From: Phytoseiulus persimilis
Taxonomy: Eukaryota > Arthropoda > Arachnida > Mesostigmata > Phytoseiidae
Assembly: GCA_037576195.1 (NCBI GenBank)
Contig: JAQZDE010000023.1
Span: 61,001 to 125,000 of the forward strand
Direction: 5' to 3'
DNA: 64,000 nucleotides
Shown here: positions 50,601-63,154 of the stretch, one piece after another
How positions within the stretch are numbered: the first letter of the stretch is position 1
Layout of the letters: each line of letters begins with the position of its first letter
Translations under genes and position numbers: made by a program
The notes under the pieces: generated by a model
What the model was told of the DNA's origin: nothing
Database searches by the model: none
Seen by the model: the letters and a program-made list of their open reading frames with translations, nothing else

Positions 50601-53600
50601 CCAGCGTGCGGTGAAGCGTCCGACCGTCCGAAGAACATATGTTTGTTCGAGAGCAGACGCTGCAGCAGCGGTGGGCTGGAGGAGCCGGCTGACGTGGAGC
50701 AGCTCAGGCGATAGCGTTCTCTAGGGCGAAACCACCGCCCGACCGTAGTTTCGTGCTATTTACGATGATGTGTGTTGCCGTCATGTGTTTCCATCGGCTC
50801 CGATGTTGATTGTTGTGATGATGATGAGGGGTCGCTTGAACGCGCGTCCGAGCTAGCACTCAAAAGCAACGCTCGCTCGCTCGCTTGCCTCCGCACTAGT
50901 AAATACTGCCGAACGACCTAGAGAAGGACCGTTCCGGCAACCGCAGCGGCGGCAGGAGTCGCATTGTCAATTCGTTCGCTTCCGCATTTCCGTCTAAATC
51001 TGTCACCGCTATCGCCACGGCGGGCGGAACGACCGACTCCGAAGATCGACCTCTGACGGAACTCAGCCCCTGGAGTTCCAGGATTTCCGCCTGTGAATCG
51101 AACACCTCGGATGGGTTCGATCGGCGGATATTCAGGCCGCCGTGACTTCCGAGAAGGCACGACAGAATACTCCACTCAGTTCCCGCTGTCGGTTTCGGGT
51201 AGTTATGGTGATGTTGATATCGGCGCTGGTAGAAACAGCGGCGGCATTAGCACGAGCAGCACCTCAGTTGCTGGACGTCCTTGGCTCCCTGGTCCCTTTC
51301 CACAGCCGACCTCCGTCGGTGGTCCGTCCGTGTGTCTATCAGTCTGTCTATCTGCTGGTAGCTTGTAGGGTTGTGCATACATCTGTCCGAGTGGCCGCTC
51401 GGACGTGCAGACAGAGTAGTCTAGACGAAGCCCTCGCTGCCGGCTTCGCCTCTTTCTCGCTTTTGAACATAGTATGTGGAGCGAAATGGAATCGAAGGAA
51501 GAAGAGACCGCATTTACACTGCTAGCTCTCTGTCGCCGTCGCTGACGTCGCCGCCAGATCCGCAGCGATGCCTAATAACGCTGTTAGCCAGAGACGTTTG
51601 CATCAGATGTTGGTGGTTGGCAAACCATTCTTGGCACCGCTCGGCTTTCGTCAAGTCTGCTGTGCTCATGAAGACTCGCCGGCAGCGTCGGCTTCCGCGT
51701 ATTCCATTCGGAATTCAGAGGGTTTTCCGCATCGTCATGTCCTCTCGCTCCAGTTTCAAGGGATCGAGAGAATGATATCTGGTGTGATGTTGTACAGACC
51801 GAGTCGGCGTCTACTGTCAAACTGACAGTGATGAAACCTTTCGATTCACTCCGAGCAGCCTTGAGATATCTGAGGTCTTCAGTGACAGCTCCGAGACGTG
51901 CTGAGAGGAGGAACTTCAAACCCCCGTGGATCTCACTCACAACTAAAACTTGTTGGCTCGGAAGTTGTTCAGGGAACGTGGAATCCTTCGAACGAGAACT
52001 CTTCTTCGAACGTTGGCATAGATTTCCGGCCTGGAAAGAAGACTCATAAGCGAAGGTTCAAAAGATCGGGAGAATATCGCCCGCTGGCGCCATTGAGTTT
52101 GGAGGTCATTGTGAGCGACGTGTACCGTCGACTGCTATTGTTTCGGGTGCCATCAGGCGCACTGCAAAAAGGTTGTTTCGTTATGCATATCATGCATACT
52201 CGTAACAGATAAAGCTTGCGTTGAACGGAGTTGTTTGATGGAACGTTGCGCAGGATGGAATAGCTGGCTGAGGATCTTCGCGGCAGCGGGTGACGGACCC
52301 CTTGAATTCAAAGGAAAGGTTAAACAGGGGCGAACGGGCTCTCAATGACATTTTCCAGAGTAATCCTCAAAAGCTGAGAACACTCATGAATAAGCGAATT
52401 CAGGGACACCCTTGAGCACGAGGACGATGAGAAGAAGAAAAGGCTGCTGGTGTTCACCATGGCTGTGGTGGTCGCCAGATATCATCAAAAGCTAAAGAAG
52501 GCGATCCAAATCTTCCTTTCTCACTCTCACTCGCCTTTTTTGCGACGATGGCGGCAGCCATGACGCTAACAACGGCTACGTTAAAGAGAAAAACTCCAGT
52601 CGGGATATATGCAGCCACAGGAGCGTCATCTTGAGCAGACGAATGGCTTCATTGTCTCCTCTTTTGACGTCGACTAACATCTTTTTTTTTTCATACTCTT
52701 GTCGTGTCAAGGGCGAAGCGGTTCTTGCAATAGTAAACGGGAAGCTCACATCTTTCTGACTCGTGCGCCGTCTGGACCTAGCATTCAGCGAGCATTGGCC
52801 GGGCCCCTAGGGTCCTGATCGCCGCGGCCGGCGTCACACTCGAACAAACAGGCTCCTGGCGCGCGGGGATCTGGAAGCTCTCGCGGATCAGATGCAATCC
52901 GATTAACCCGCGGCAACCTACAATCGAAGTGACTGCTTTGATTCTCCCGGCTTACCTTGAACCTCAGAGCTTGGGAGTTGTTCTGTCAAACCTAGTGAGC
53001 GCGAGGAGATGACCCGCTTTCTCCCTCGTTCGCTCTGGCGAGTACGAGAGAGAGAGCCTTCTCGCGCCTCTCTGAAGGCCTTCCTCCCTTTCACCCTGGA
53101 CATGAGCTAAAGCTGTATGCGTCAAGGTCGGGACACACCAGACTTCTCTTCCTCCGAGTTTCAAGCGGCCTCGCAGCCTTTGACAAGCCCGAGAACGCGC
53201 CCCGCGACTGACAGTTGTCGTCGTTCCCGTGATCCATTTCGCGAGCTGGCGTTGCAGCGCGCTGTTGCTGGACGCCAGACAGACTCGTTCCGCCTGTGTC
53301 CACTGCCCGGAGTCTGAGCCTTGCGAGTATTCGTTTTGGGGAGAAGCGAGTGATTCTAAGAGGATCGCCGGCTCTGACTTGTGGATTTGTGCGCTGAGCG
53401 CTTGCTTGCCAGAGTCGACTTTGACCAACAGCGATCCGGCGAGCTCATTGACTGGTCGCCGAGCAGGCTGGCTGTGCGACTGGTCGAGCTGTTTAGTTAA
53501 TTGAGTTCACTGCTGCGACGAACGCTTGTTCGAGCCTCTGCATCCTCTCCATTCTTCCATCCAGCGAAGGAGGTGCCACTGTTCCTCTCTTGCAGCTCAT

Positions 53601-55696
53601 GCAGCTCCAGTGATTGCAGAAGCTTTGTGGGCTCTTATTGCGATCTTCTCCTCTGGCCGATTATAAACCCGGCAGTTCGGGCTGTTACGTGCAGCTGTCG
53701 AACAGCATCAAGGACTCCCCGCCACACGGCATGTCGATTCCGCTTCATCCCGCACAATCTCAGGCGGATGCTCTCGTAATTTCTTCCCTCGCGTATCTTC
53801 CAGCGGTGTATTTTTCCTACCAGTGGTTTTTCTCTCCGGTGTTCGCGTCTCAATCCATCTGTAGCTTCTGTCATTCTGTTGATGCCTTCAGCCTCTTGAC
53901 AACTCGGGACCGAATTCTCGGATGGTTGGCCACTTCCATGCGGTCATCGACCATGATCCACCTATGGCCCGTGCACTGATGTTCGCTCTCTCCTCGTCCG
54001 CTGTGGAGTGCGATTTGATTTCTCGAGACACCGATCGCGGGCAACCGGATCTACGCTCCGCGTTTGCCGCTAGTTCGTGCTGACTCCTCGGTCGGACATT
54101 CTCTCAGCTCCGGATAGTCTTCCGACCGGCCCACTACCGCATTTTTCCGGGCCGCTTGTTCGGGCAAAACAACCTTCGAAAGATGCAGATCCTGCCGGAG
54201 ATAGGCCGCGATTGTATCTCCATGCAGCTCGAATTCGTTCGCTGCCCAGACGGTCTCGATTGGGGACCCGACTCAGATCGTTCTTGATTCTCAAGGTGGC
54301 TCAAGTTCACTAGGTCGCTCGAAGTCGTAACGTGCCCTTGGGTCACACGATCTCGAATTCCCGATCGCATGGCAGATTGCAGTTCCATCAGAACACGGTG
54401 ATTCCCCCACAGGGTGGGAATACGGTGACTTCGAGGAAATCGCACGGCTTGGCCTGAATTATCAATGATCTGGCGACGCGGTAGCGCAGCCTCGGAACTG
54501 TGTTCATTCTTCTCGAACTTCCGCTAACTTGCTCTCGTTCGACACGTCCGCTCTAGCTCCAGTCTCGAAACTGCACTCGTGTTTCAAGGCTGCCCATTGC
54601 ATTCCGGAGATTCCTGGGAAATTTGTCTCCTACGCAGAAGTGTCCGTGTCGAATATAAGGCCGAATATAAGACTCTGTGCCAGCGGCGGGTGCCATCAAC
54701 TCCGGCGTCTTTTCCGGGAACCGAGGTAATCGCAGTTCCCATACAGCGGTGGCCCCGCTGGGAAGGGGGCGCCTCTCACTGGTTGGGCCACGCTAGGAAT
54801 CGGTTGGGAGAAAAATTCTCGAGAACACCGTGCGGAGAACGTATGAGGAGATGGAGGTTGGCGAGAATCCTTGCGACTCTGATCGATCCGTTGCTCGGCC
54901 TGTGTTCGGTTCGAGAGAGCGTGTGTTCGTGTATGTGTGCAGAGCTTGCTTCCTCTCCATTTCATGGAACACACGGCTCAACGAGGAAGGGTAAACCTCG
55001 CTCCGCCGCCGGACCCAAGTTCCGCGGTCCTTTTCCATTTTCACAGAAGCCCAGGCTATCGAGGCGCTCCAGTGGCACGGTTCAATATCTACGCTGTGCA
55101 TCGTTAAGATTTCATCGCTTCTGAGTAGTCGCACGAGTTGTTCCACGCGTTCGGATTTCCTCATGAAAAGGATTTACTTTCTAGTCGCGGGTGCGGCGGG
55201 AGGAATGCTGTTCTGTGTCAGGGAGGCCAAGTCCTGCGCCGCGACGCGAGCTGAAGCCGACGAAGTTGCAAGTCGCAGCTTTTCGGGGGTGGGCTGTCCT
55301 TTGACGGTGAAATTTAGTGAGATTCTCCTGCGAACATCGCGGTCAGAAAGTGGGTCAATGACAGGAGAGGGCAAACCTCGAGAAAGAGAGAGAGAGAGCT
55401 TCTTGCGAAAAGGGATCTAGAAAAGAGGGAGAGGGCGGCCGCTCATTGCGGAAAGTGTGACACCTGAAACGCAAGCTGCGAGCCGGTCTCCAAGGCTGTT
55501 CTCGTCCATATTTCACTCTGTTGAGCTCTGCTCATCCAAAACGAGCGCGAAGCTGATTTACCCCATGATATTCGTCCAGCGACCGTCGCGAAATTGGAAT
55601 GTCATCATACTTGCAAGTTCGCCTCCGCCCGAGTACTGCTCCGCGTCGAGCGGCGATTCGGCTGCATCCATCGGGCGATTCGGCTTCTGAGTCCAC

Positions 55697-55834
55697 ATGG
55701 TACATTCTATTCGCGGTTTCGCGTTCAAACAAACGGTGCTGGAGGAAGCCAAATCAGCCCTGGCCAGCCCCGTTGCAACAGCGCCGTCGGAAGACCTTGC
55801 TCTGCCAGCCATGACCCTGGAGGACTTCCCGTAA
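55697..55834 (+). other. Small ATG-started open frame, unassigned
   Basis: Forty-five codons starting MVHSIRGFAFKQTVLEEAKS and ending LALPAMTLEDFP. The composition is protein-like (Ala/Glu/Leu-rich). A weak donor GTAACC overlaps the stop. No family is recognised; it could be an alternative first exon or chance. Confidence 0.2.
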
Positions 55835-57064
55835 CCATCGGCAAACCGCCGCCGCCGCTAACAGCAGCACCACCGCTACAACCACTGCCGGTACGAGCAT
55901 CGTCATCGCACGCGTGGTTTGGTGGTACTTCTTTGACGCCTCAGCACTTTCATTCGAGGAAACAGGTTCGCCAAGTCGCGGATAGACCGACATACTGGCT
56001 GACCAACTTGCGGGTGAAGATTATCCGAAGTTATCAAAGAGTGGTCGCGACGAATGATATCTGAGATAATCACATATGAAAGCTCGGGAATGAAATGCCG
56101 AATGTTGTTCCGCTCTTCCGTGGAAGGCTGATCCCAGATAGATGGCTGTGGAGAACGCGGGATTCCAGAGAGGCGCGCGGGATTCCGCAGAGGCGCAAAC
56201 GGTGGTATCGAATAAAACGGAGTTCCGAAAAGAGGTTTTTGCTGCCGTTTCGGCGTGTCAAGTTTTGGAAGGAGGGAAATGTACATCCTGTCAAAAATCG
56301 TGTTCGCTTCCCTCACTGGTCTTCCGCGTCGGCTCCCTCCATTAATTCACACCATGATGTCGACCGCCTCGTTAGGAATTTTACGAACGACATTTGTTTT
56401 CAAAATCGATTAGATCCGTTGTTCCCGCGTTAGCTTTCGAGCGCGAGCGTAGCTTCCACCGGCCCTCCCCATCTTCGCTGAATTTTTGTTCCGCAAAAAG
56501 CAGCCGCAACAGTGTTCGAAAGAGCAGCGCTGTGGTATTGCGCCGTCCCTATCGATCGATTAGTATTTCTGACATACTGGGCAGGCGGATTGACGATCGG
56601 CCGGGGAGGGAGGGAGGCAGGCAGGCAGGCGGGCGAACCGGTGGCAGGGCGTTCGGGCGGCGTGCGAGGCAACTTGGTTGTGATCCAATGCGTTTATGGG
56701 TCACCCGAGTGACGGTTCGTGAAGTAGGTCAGGCGACGGCTTCCAGCGGATGGCGCGGCGAGCTTCTCCGAGACTTCTCCGTTTCTTCTGGAGCCGTCCG
56801 ACAGAAAACCGAGCGACTCAACGAGCGGACGAGCGTTTATGTTGTGCCGGAAAAGGGGAGGAAATGCAAAAAGGACGTCTGTCCCTCTGAACCGATCAGC
56901 GGGTACGAGGGCGGGGTAAGGGGCAATCCACGAGTCCGACTGCGTCAGTGGTGGTTTGCCCGCGCGATTGTTGGTTTGTTTGTTCATTGATTACTACCCT
57001 CTTCATTGTTACACAACCAAAGTTGTAACGCGTCACGTTCAGCTTCGACCCAACGCCGAGCTCA

Positions 57065-57090
57065 TGGCTGATTTTTTTTCCAGGTGAGTT
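57065..57090 (+). promoter_or_regulatory. Candidate recursive splice site (ratchet point)
   Basis: A branch-point-like CTGAT and a pyrimidine tract (T8 CC) lead to CAG|GTGAGT, so a complete 3' splice site is fused to a complete 5' splice site at 57083|57084 with no exon between. This is the arrangement of recursive splice sites known from long Drosophila introns. The plus-strand donor at 47691 lies 9.4 kb upstream. Motif-level evidence only. Confidence 0.4.
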
Positions 57091-59190
57091 CAACTCTGGA
57101 ACACATTCCTTGAGAAATATTCCACGTCACACCGGAACCGAGACGTAATTGCCGGGGAAGGGAACGGGGCGAGATGCAGCTATGGAAATCTGTTTCAGCT
57201 CTCTGGACCCATCATTGGGAGTCGTTTCGGATCGCTCCCGACCGATCCGAACTTCTCAGGACCCATGCAACCACAACCCGGAAGTGGGGCTGGAGCCGTA
57301 ACAGAGCTCCTCAGAGGGGCTCAAGCGGAATGTCGCCGGACAAGTCCGGGCATAGTTGGTTCTGGCCGACGATATCGCTCACTGAATCGGTGACGCTGGG
57401 GTCGCGAGGACAAGAACGCTCGGTTCCGTTACTTTTGCCTCTTCGATGTTGATGATGACAACGATTTCGGCGTTGCTGGCTTGCGGGAGATCGAGCCAGT
57501 CAGGTGGCCTAGCCGTCTATCTGGGAGGCAAGCGACGAGCGAGGCAACGAGCGAAGAATGCAGCAACGGAGGGCTTACGCAATTCCATCCATCCGTCAGG
57601 CACACAGTCAGTCCGGCTGGGTCGGTTGGTCAAGCAGCGGCGACGCGGGTCTCGTTCGCTCCCCGGTTGGGTATCCGTCCATCTGGCCGTTTGCCTGCGA
57701 GAGAAAAATGTGCCACTAGAGTCGGAACGCGGACGGACCGCGATAACACTTCAGCGAAGCGCTCTGCTGCTTTCAGGAGGCATGTTGTTGCTGCGCTTAT
57801 TGTTGCACGGACCCGAAAGCGCCGAGTGACGGAAAGATGGAAAACGATATTTACTGTACCAGCGGTTAAGAGAAGATACAGCTCTGGATGAAACCGCGGG
57901 GGAAAATCAGTTCCGGCTGGGCTCACTTGTTAGCTCAGCGTCGATAGGACATTCGATGTTCGATGAGATAGACGGAAATAGCACCTACTCCTCAAGGTCC
58001 GCTGCCCTGTTGAATTTTTGGCGTCATGTTCGGCGGGGAAATGTCCGGAGGAGGGCCTTGCCTCCGATGACATCAGTGACCCCCGTATTCCCATGGCGCT
58101 CTAAATCGTTCTGGATCGCAGTTGAGCGTCATAGCAGTCGAGGATTAGGAGCGAGTCGGGTGACTCGACGAAATCGGAGTCCATATCCAAAACTGCTCCA
58201 GGAAATATTCATCTCTGCTCGTCACGAGGGTGTCGATGTGGCTATTGGAGAGTCCGATTCGCCCAGGATTGAGGAGTCCGGGTCCTCGAAGCTCGGTTCG
58301 CCGCTGACATCTTGCTCGGTCGTGCCCGCCCAGTGACCGTTGCGATGCCGAAATTTCGGAATCGAGGTGTTTGCAGGATCTTGCTTCCATGAGTTGGTCG
58401 TGTTTCTGCGTCTAAGACCACGAGATCCCATTTGGCATTTGTCTGTCTTACCGGTGGCTCGTGAAAAAGATAACTCGTGGGAAATCGAATTATACTCGAG
58501 AATCGAGAGCTCTTCACGAGTACATACTTTGGGTGGAATCTCAAAATTATTTTGGAACATGTGCTACCTCGGATCTGGGCCCCCCGATTCGGTTCAGAGA
58601 AGCGGACCAGATTTGATCACACGAGCCTATCATGATGTGTATACTAGCAAGTCTACGCATAGCGCACCCAAGTCAGCGTAAAGACCACCACCACTGACCG
58701 CTCTCCGTCGGTCACCGGTTCTATCAGCCGCCGAGAAGTGTCATCAGCCGGCGTCATGAAACACCAGATTGCGAATCGGCTCGACCTGCAGACCGCTTGG
58801 CACCATGGCAGCTCTGAAACCCATGAGTTGACAGCAACAACGAATGCGACCACGTCGGTAACGACGACAACAAAAACATCGATAGCGGTGAAAAGTTTTG
58901 AAGAGCCGCTGGATAATTTTTCACTGGATGTTTTTTTGTGCAACGGAGCGGCCGGCTGTCAATTGGACGGTCGGCTGGTTTTCCAGCTGAGATTGTGTGT
59001 CTGTGCTTGATCTAGTTGTCGTGGTTGCTGTTTCGCGACTTTCCGGTGTTCCGGGTGAATGAAGCAGCAGCCAGGATCCAAAGCTCGACGACGCCAGCGT
59101 TACAGCAGCTCAACCCTAAACGAATTCTCGTCGTCTGGTCGACGATAGGCGTCTGTTTGGGCAAACAAAAGACCGATGGACCGATGGATT

Positions 59191-59208
59191 GGTCGGTCGG
59201 TCGGTCGG
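59191..59208 (+). repeat. (GGTC)n microsatellite
   Basis: About four and a half GGTC units. Confidence 0.85.
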
Positions 59209-61808
59209 CCGCTTGCTCCGTCGCTCAGTCAGTAGGCAACGACAGCGACCGCTGACGAGATGGACAAGGAATGACCTCGAGGGCCAGTAACCTCTCTACA
59301 GCCTTGGGTAAAAGCAGCGCGCGCCTCCAGAGAGACGAGCCGACCTTGCCGACCGTTAGATGCGATCTCTGTGAACAGAAGAGTTCATGGAAAGCTTGGC
59401 GACGCGTCCAAGAGTGCTCCCGCTTCGGAATCGAGTTGGGGAGGAATTCGCGGGGTGTGTTCGAGATGACTGAGCAAAGCGGATCGGAATGGAATCGCTC
59501 GCAGAAAGCCCAGAGGAAGTCCAGAACTCGGTCAGCGCCGGGTTCCCGAAGCAGCTGAGGTTTCGCGGAGAAAACACAGACCGCCAGAGTGGGAGCAGGC
59601 GGGTCACCGTGGCTGTCCCAACGAATCCCATAACGCGTTAATGGTGCTAACCTCAAGCATGTTGTCAGCGTGGATTTAGGGCGGACTTTCCCCGCTGTGA
59701 CAGAGCGAGAGAACGAACGAATCCAGGAGTTGGAAACGTTCTCTGGTTGTCGACTGGCGCAGCACGAACTCGCCACCATTACGTATGTTCATCGGACTGA
59801 AAGCTCGACTCGCCGTCGCTGCGCAGGCGAGCGTTGTCACGCGTCGTGGGCTGAAATTCGCCAACTCTTTGGTTGTGCAAAACATTCCGTCGCCAAAGCG
59901 AGCCGAAACAGTGTTATGGAGAAAAATAGGAATTCATACACTTGACCGACAGCCGTAGCCTTCACGTGTGGTTTCGCGCCGGCCTTCTCACGTTTTGACT
60001 CCAATGTCAAAGGCTGCCCGGTCCGCGCCGCACCGGCTCGCTCCCTTGTGGAAATCGGTGCGGTTTCGGACGAACCGCCCGCTCTAGTGAACTCAACCAC
60101 CGCCGCTCCGAGAGCGTGACGAAAAACCCGGTTCCAAACGCATCAAAGAGGAACAATAGCGTCGTCCTCGAGAGAAGAGTCCGCGAACAGATCCCGGACG
60201 TGCGCCGTAGGCATCAGAGCCGCGAACCGAATAGAACTCGGAAGGGGGTGGGGGGAGGGGGTGTTGGAGCATCCAAGAAAAGGTCGACGAAAGTAGAAAA
60301 CGATTGAGGGAAGCAGCCGCAGCGCGGTCAGCGAGGAACTTTCCGAGCCCCCAACCGTATTTTCGACTCGATGGCTCCATCGAGTCGTCCGAAGATGTGC
60401 CCGACGCAGGTGGACGCTGCCTCCAGTCGATTTGTGGTTGTCGGTGTTTTTCCTTTTTCGTCATTCTTCTCTATTTCGAGTGTTTGCTCGCGCAGGCCAA
60501 GCAAACAAGTGGGAGAAGCGGCAAATGTCACACCGCATGCACTCCAAGACACGATCGTAGCGTGACCCGGTTCCGGCAGCGCTTGCAAAATAGTCCGGCG
60601 TCACAGGTTGGCGACGGTTCCGTTGCTCGGTCGGCGGACTTACCAACGCGGATTGCATTCACACGACCCATATCGACGAGAGATATCTCCCGCGCTCGTT
60701 TTATTCATGGTACGTTTATGACATCCAGCTCGTCGGATGCGTCTCGCCCAGCTCAAGGTCTGTGTTAACCCGGGCCACCCTGTTGGAACAACAAAAGGAT
60801 CTTCCTCGCACCTTCGCGGGAGCTCCGATCATGTCAGAGACGCAGCGTGCCAAACGTGTCTTCCGCGTGCCCAGGCGGTGTTTCTTTTTGCTTCGGCTCG
60901 CCAGTTGTTGTTGTGTCCTTGCCCTTGCGAAGCTCTACTTGCGTCACGATTATCTAGCGATGCTCTGCGCTGACCCACTTTCTGACCCGGTTTAGCGGCG
61001 TTAGTTGGTCGCCGCCGCCGCGCTGAACGGCTTCGTTCGCTTGCTCGTTGAACACGGGCTGAACAGACAATAAGCCCAGCTTGCTCTGACGATTCGCTCG
61101 TAGCTGGTTGACAGAGTGATTCGTTCGGAAACTGGGCTGCCCGTTCTCGACGAAAACAACCATGCAGAGAGGGAGAGCCTTCCGTGCTGTCCCGCTGTCA
61201 ACAACAACAAGACGGCGCGCAGGTTGTCGGCACGTCGCCTCGAAACCGACAATAACAGCGTGAGCGTTCAAGGAAGACTTCTCCTCTTACCGAACTCCTC
61301 GCTATCATTACTCCGTGGAGCAGCTCGAGGTCCCCTCTCTGTCGTCGCAGGGCATCGATACAACTTGTCATCGCAAAGGGAAAAGCACTAGCATCCAGAT
61401 TGTTGTCACAACAAGGGATGGATGTGTTGAATGTAGTCTGGATGGCACGCATTCATGGCACGCGAGGCTGGCACGCCACCCGCTATCTCATCGAGTGATC
61501 AGTTTGAGGATGGTTCCTCTCCCCGGCGGGTCAACAGAAGCGGCGTCGTTCAGATAGATTTCTCGGCCACGGTCGAGCTCTCCGTCGGAGTTCGAGGTTG
61601 TCACCGTTCGCATTGCGAACCAGCAGCGACATTCAGGAGCTGTAGCAGCGACCAGCCGAGGAAGTCAAGCAGAGACGCCGGAGCGGTGGCGGAGGCGAAG
61701 ACGGGAGGAGTTATTTTTAGTGAAGAGTGAAGGAAGCGGATAAAGGGCGCATGGGAACGAGGGGACCGCGACCGTCCATATATAGCCTAAAAGATCTTTA
61801 TGAACTCC

Positions 61809-61835
61809 AACAGCAGCAACAACAACAACAGCAAC
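61809..61835 (+). repeat. CAG/CAA trinucleotide repeat
   Basis: Alternating CAG and CAA triplets. It would encode Gln in one frame, but that frame is not part of any convincing ORF. Confidence 0.8.
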
Positions 61836-62635
61836 TTGGGACGTCGGGATAACGTTGCTCAACGTTATTAACGGATTCATTGGCTGCCTGGCCGCGCGGG
61901 AGGCTGGTCGGTCGGTTTGTCCGATGTCGTAATATCAAACGCGTAATCCTTCCTCGCAAACAGAGGTATAAATTACCCTTGGCTTTGAGGCTTCCTCGAC
62001 GAGTTGTTGACCCGCTTGGCTGGAGCGTATATTTTTCGGCGGACTCTCTTCCGCCTCGTGCTGTGCAGTCATTGACAACGGCGGAACCGAATCGTCGAGA
62101 TCGCCTGAGCGAGCGAATAGCCCGCCCGTTGACCCGCCCGATCCGAATTGAAATTATTCTTCAATCGATAGTTTCGGACGCATCATCGCTATCAACGAAT
62201 TCAAGTCTCCTGACGCTTCCATAATGACGTCCCCTTGTCGGGAACCCCGTCGATGAGGATCAGCGCTCTTTATGGCGACTGACACGTCGATTCGTCCGTT
62301 CACGGAGTCCGAGAATCCGAGGGGAAAGCCGATCTGATCCCGAGATGAATTCGCTGACTGAGCGGAGTCCGTTCGACTGACCTACCGCTAACGAGCTGAA
62401 AACCTCTGAGAGAGACAACATGAAGCTCATATGACGCTGAACGATAGTAAAAGCGTCACTGGGCTTTTCCGAGGGCTGACGCTGACTCATCGCGATACTT
62501 GTACCCTGTTGTCAGAGTCGACATAGTTCGAGATTGAACAGTACGCATCTCAAGATGACGCCGGAAGCTGGCATATCGAGAAGAACGAACGTTAGAGCAG
62601 AGTACTCTTCTGGCTGGCGGTTTGTAAGTGATCGC

Positions 62636-62665
62636 GTGAGTGAGTGAGTGAGTGAGCGAGCGAGC
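62636..62665 (+). repeat. (GTGA)n microsatellite
   Basis: Five GTGA units followed by two GCGA units. It creates repeated GTGAGT donor-like words that should not be read as splice sites. Confidence 0.85.
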
Positions 62666-62968
62666 ATTCTCACTGACTGCTTGTCTGTGATGCGGAAGAG
62701 TCGCTTTCCGTCTTAATGTCAACCAGATGATTGCTCTCCTTTATCGGCCATCGGCTTCGAGCCCGCGCGGGTATGCTCGGGGCTTTCAAAGGTCAACGCT
62801 CGTTCGGCCAGACGTGCTCAGGGGCATTGGCTCTTCCTGGACACCAAGAACAGCGGCGGAATTGCGACGTAGCGCAGCCCGCTTGCCAGCCTACCCTCGC
62901 CTCGAGCTCACCCTGATGGCGGGTATTGCCTGCATGCATGCGTGCAGACATGCATACGAGCGATCCGC

Positions 62969-63154
62969 ATGAACTCTGATTCGAAGCCTCACCCGGTCGT
63001 TTTCCTTCTCGCCGCCGGTGCCGTCGTCGCGCTTGTTGTTGCATTCCCCTCAGCAGAAGGAGCGGCCGCGAAATTCCCGAAGACCGTATTTCTTTCCGTG
63101 GAGGAAGCAGAACACGAGCAGGGGACAAACATCCCGAATGCAAAGTGGGTCTAG
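62969..63154 (+). CDS. Candidate first exon of a secreted or membrane protein
   Basis: An ATG frame of 61 codons. Residues 1-8 are polar (MNSDSKPH), residues 9-25 are a continuous hydrophobic core (VVFLLAAGAVVALVVAF), and small residues follow (PSAEGAAA), forming a strong signal-peptide pattern with likely cleavage near residue 29-31. The mature part begins KFPKTVFLSVEEAEHEQ. A possible donor (GCAAA|GTGGGT at 63145) lies just before the TAG, so this may be an exon whose partner is downstream. A TTCAG acceptor at about 63918 opens a frame in matching phase to the window end, but this is weak. No family is recognised. Confidence 0.35.
   Translation: MNSDSKPHPVVFLLAAGAVVALVVAFPSAEGAAAKFPKTVFLSVEEAEHEQGTNIPNAKWV

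Noticed and set aside
62636..62665. Series of GTGAGT words resembling multiple donors
   Set aside because: They are a by-product of a (GTGA)n microsatellite.
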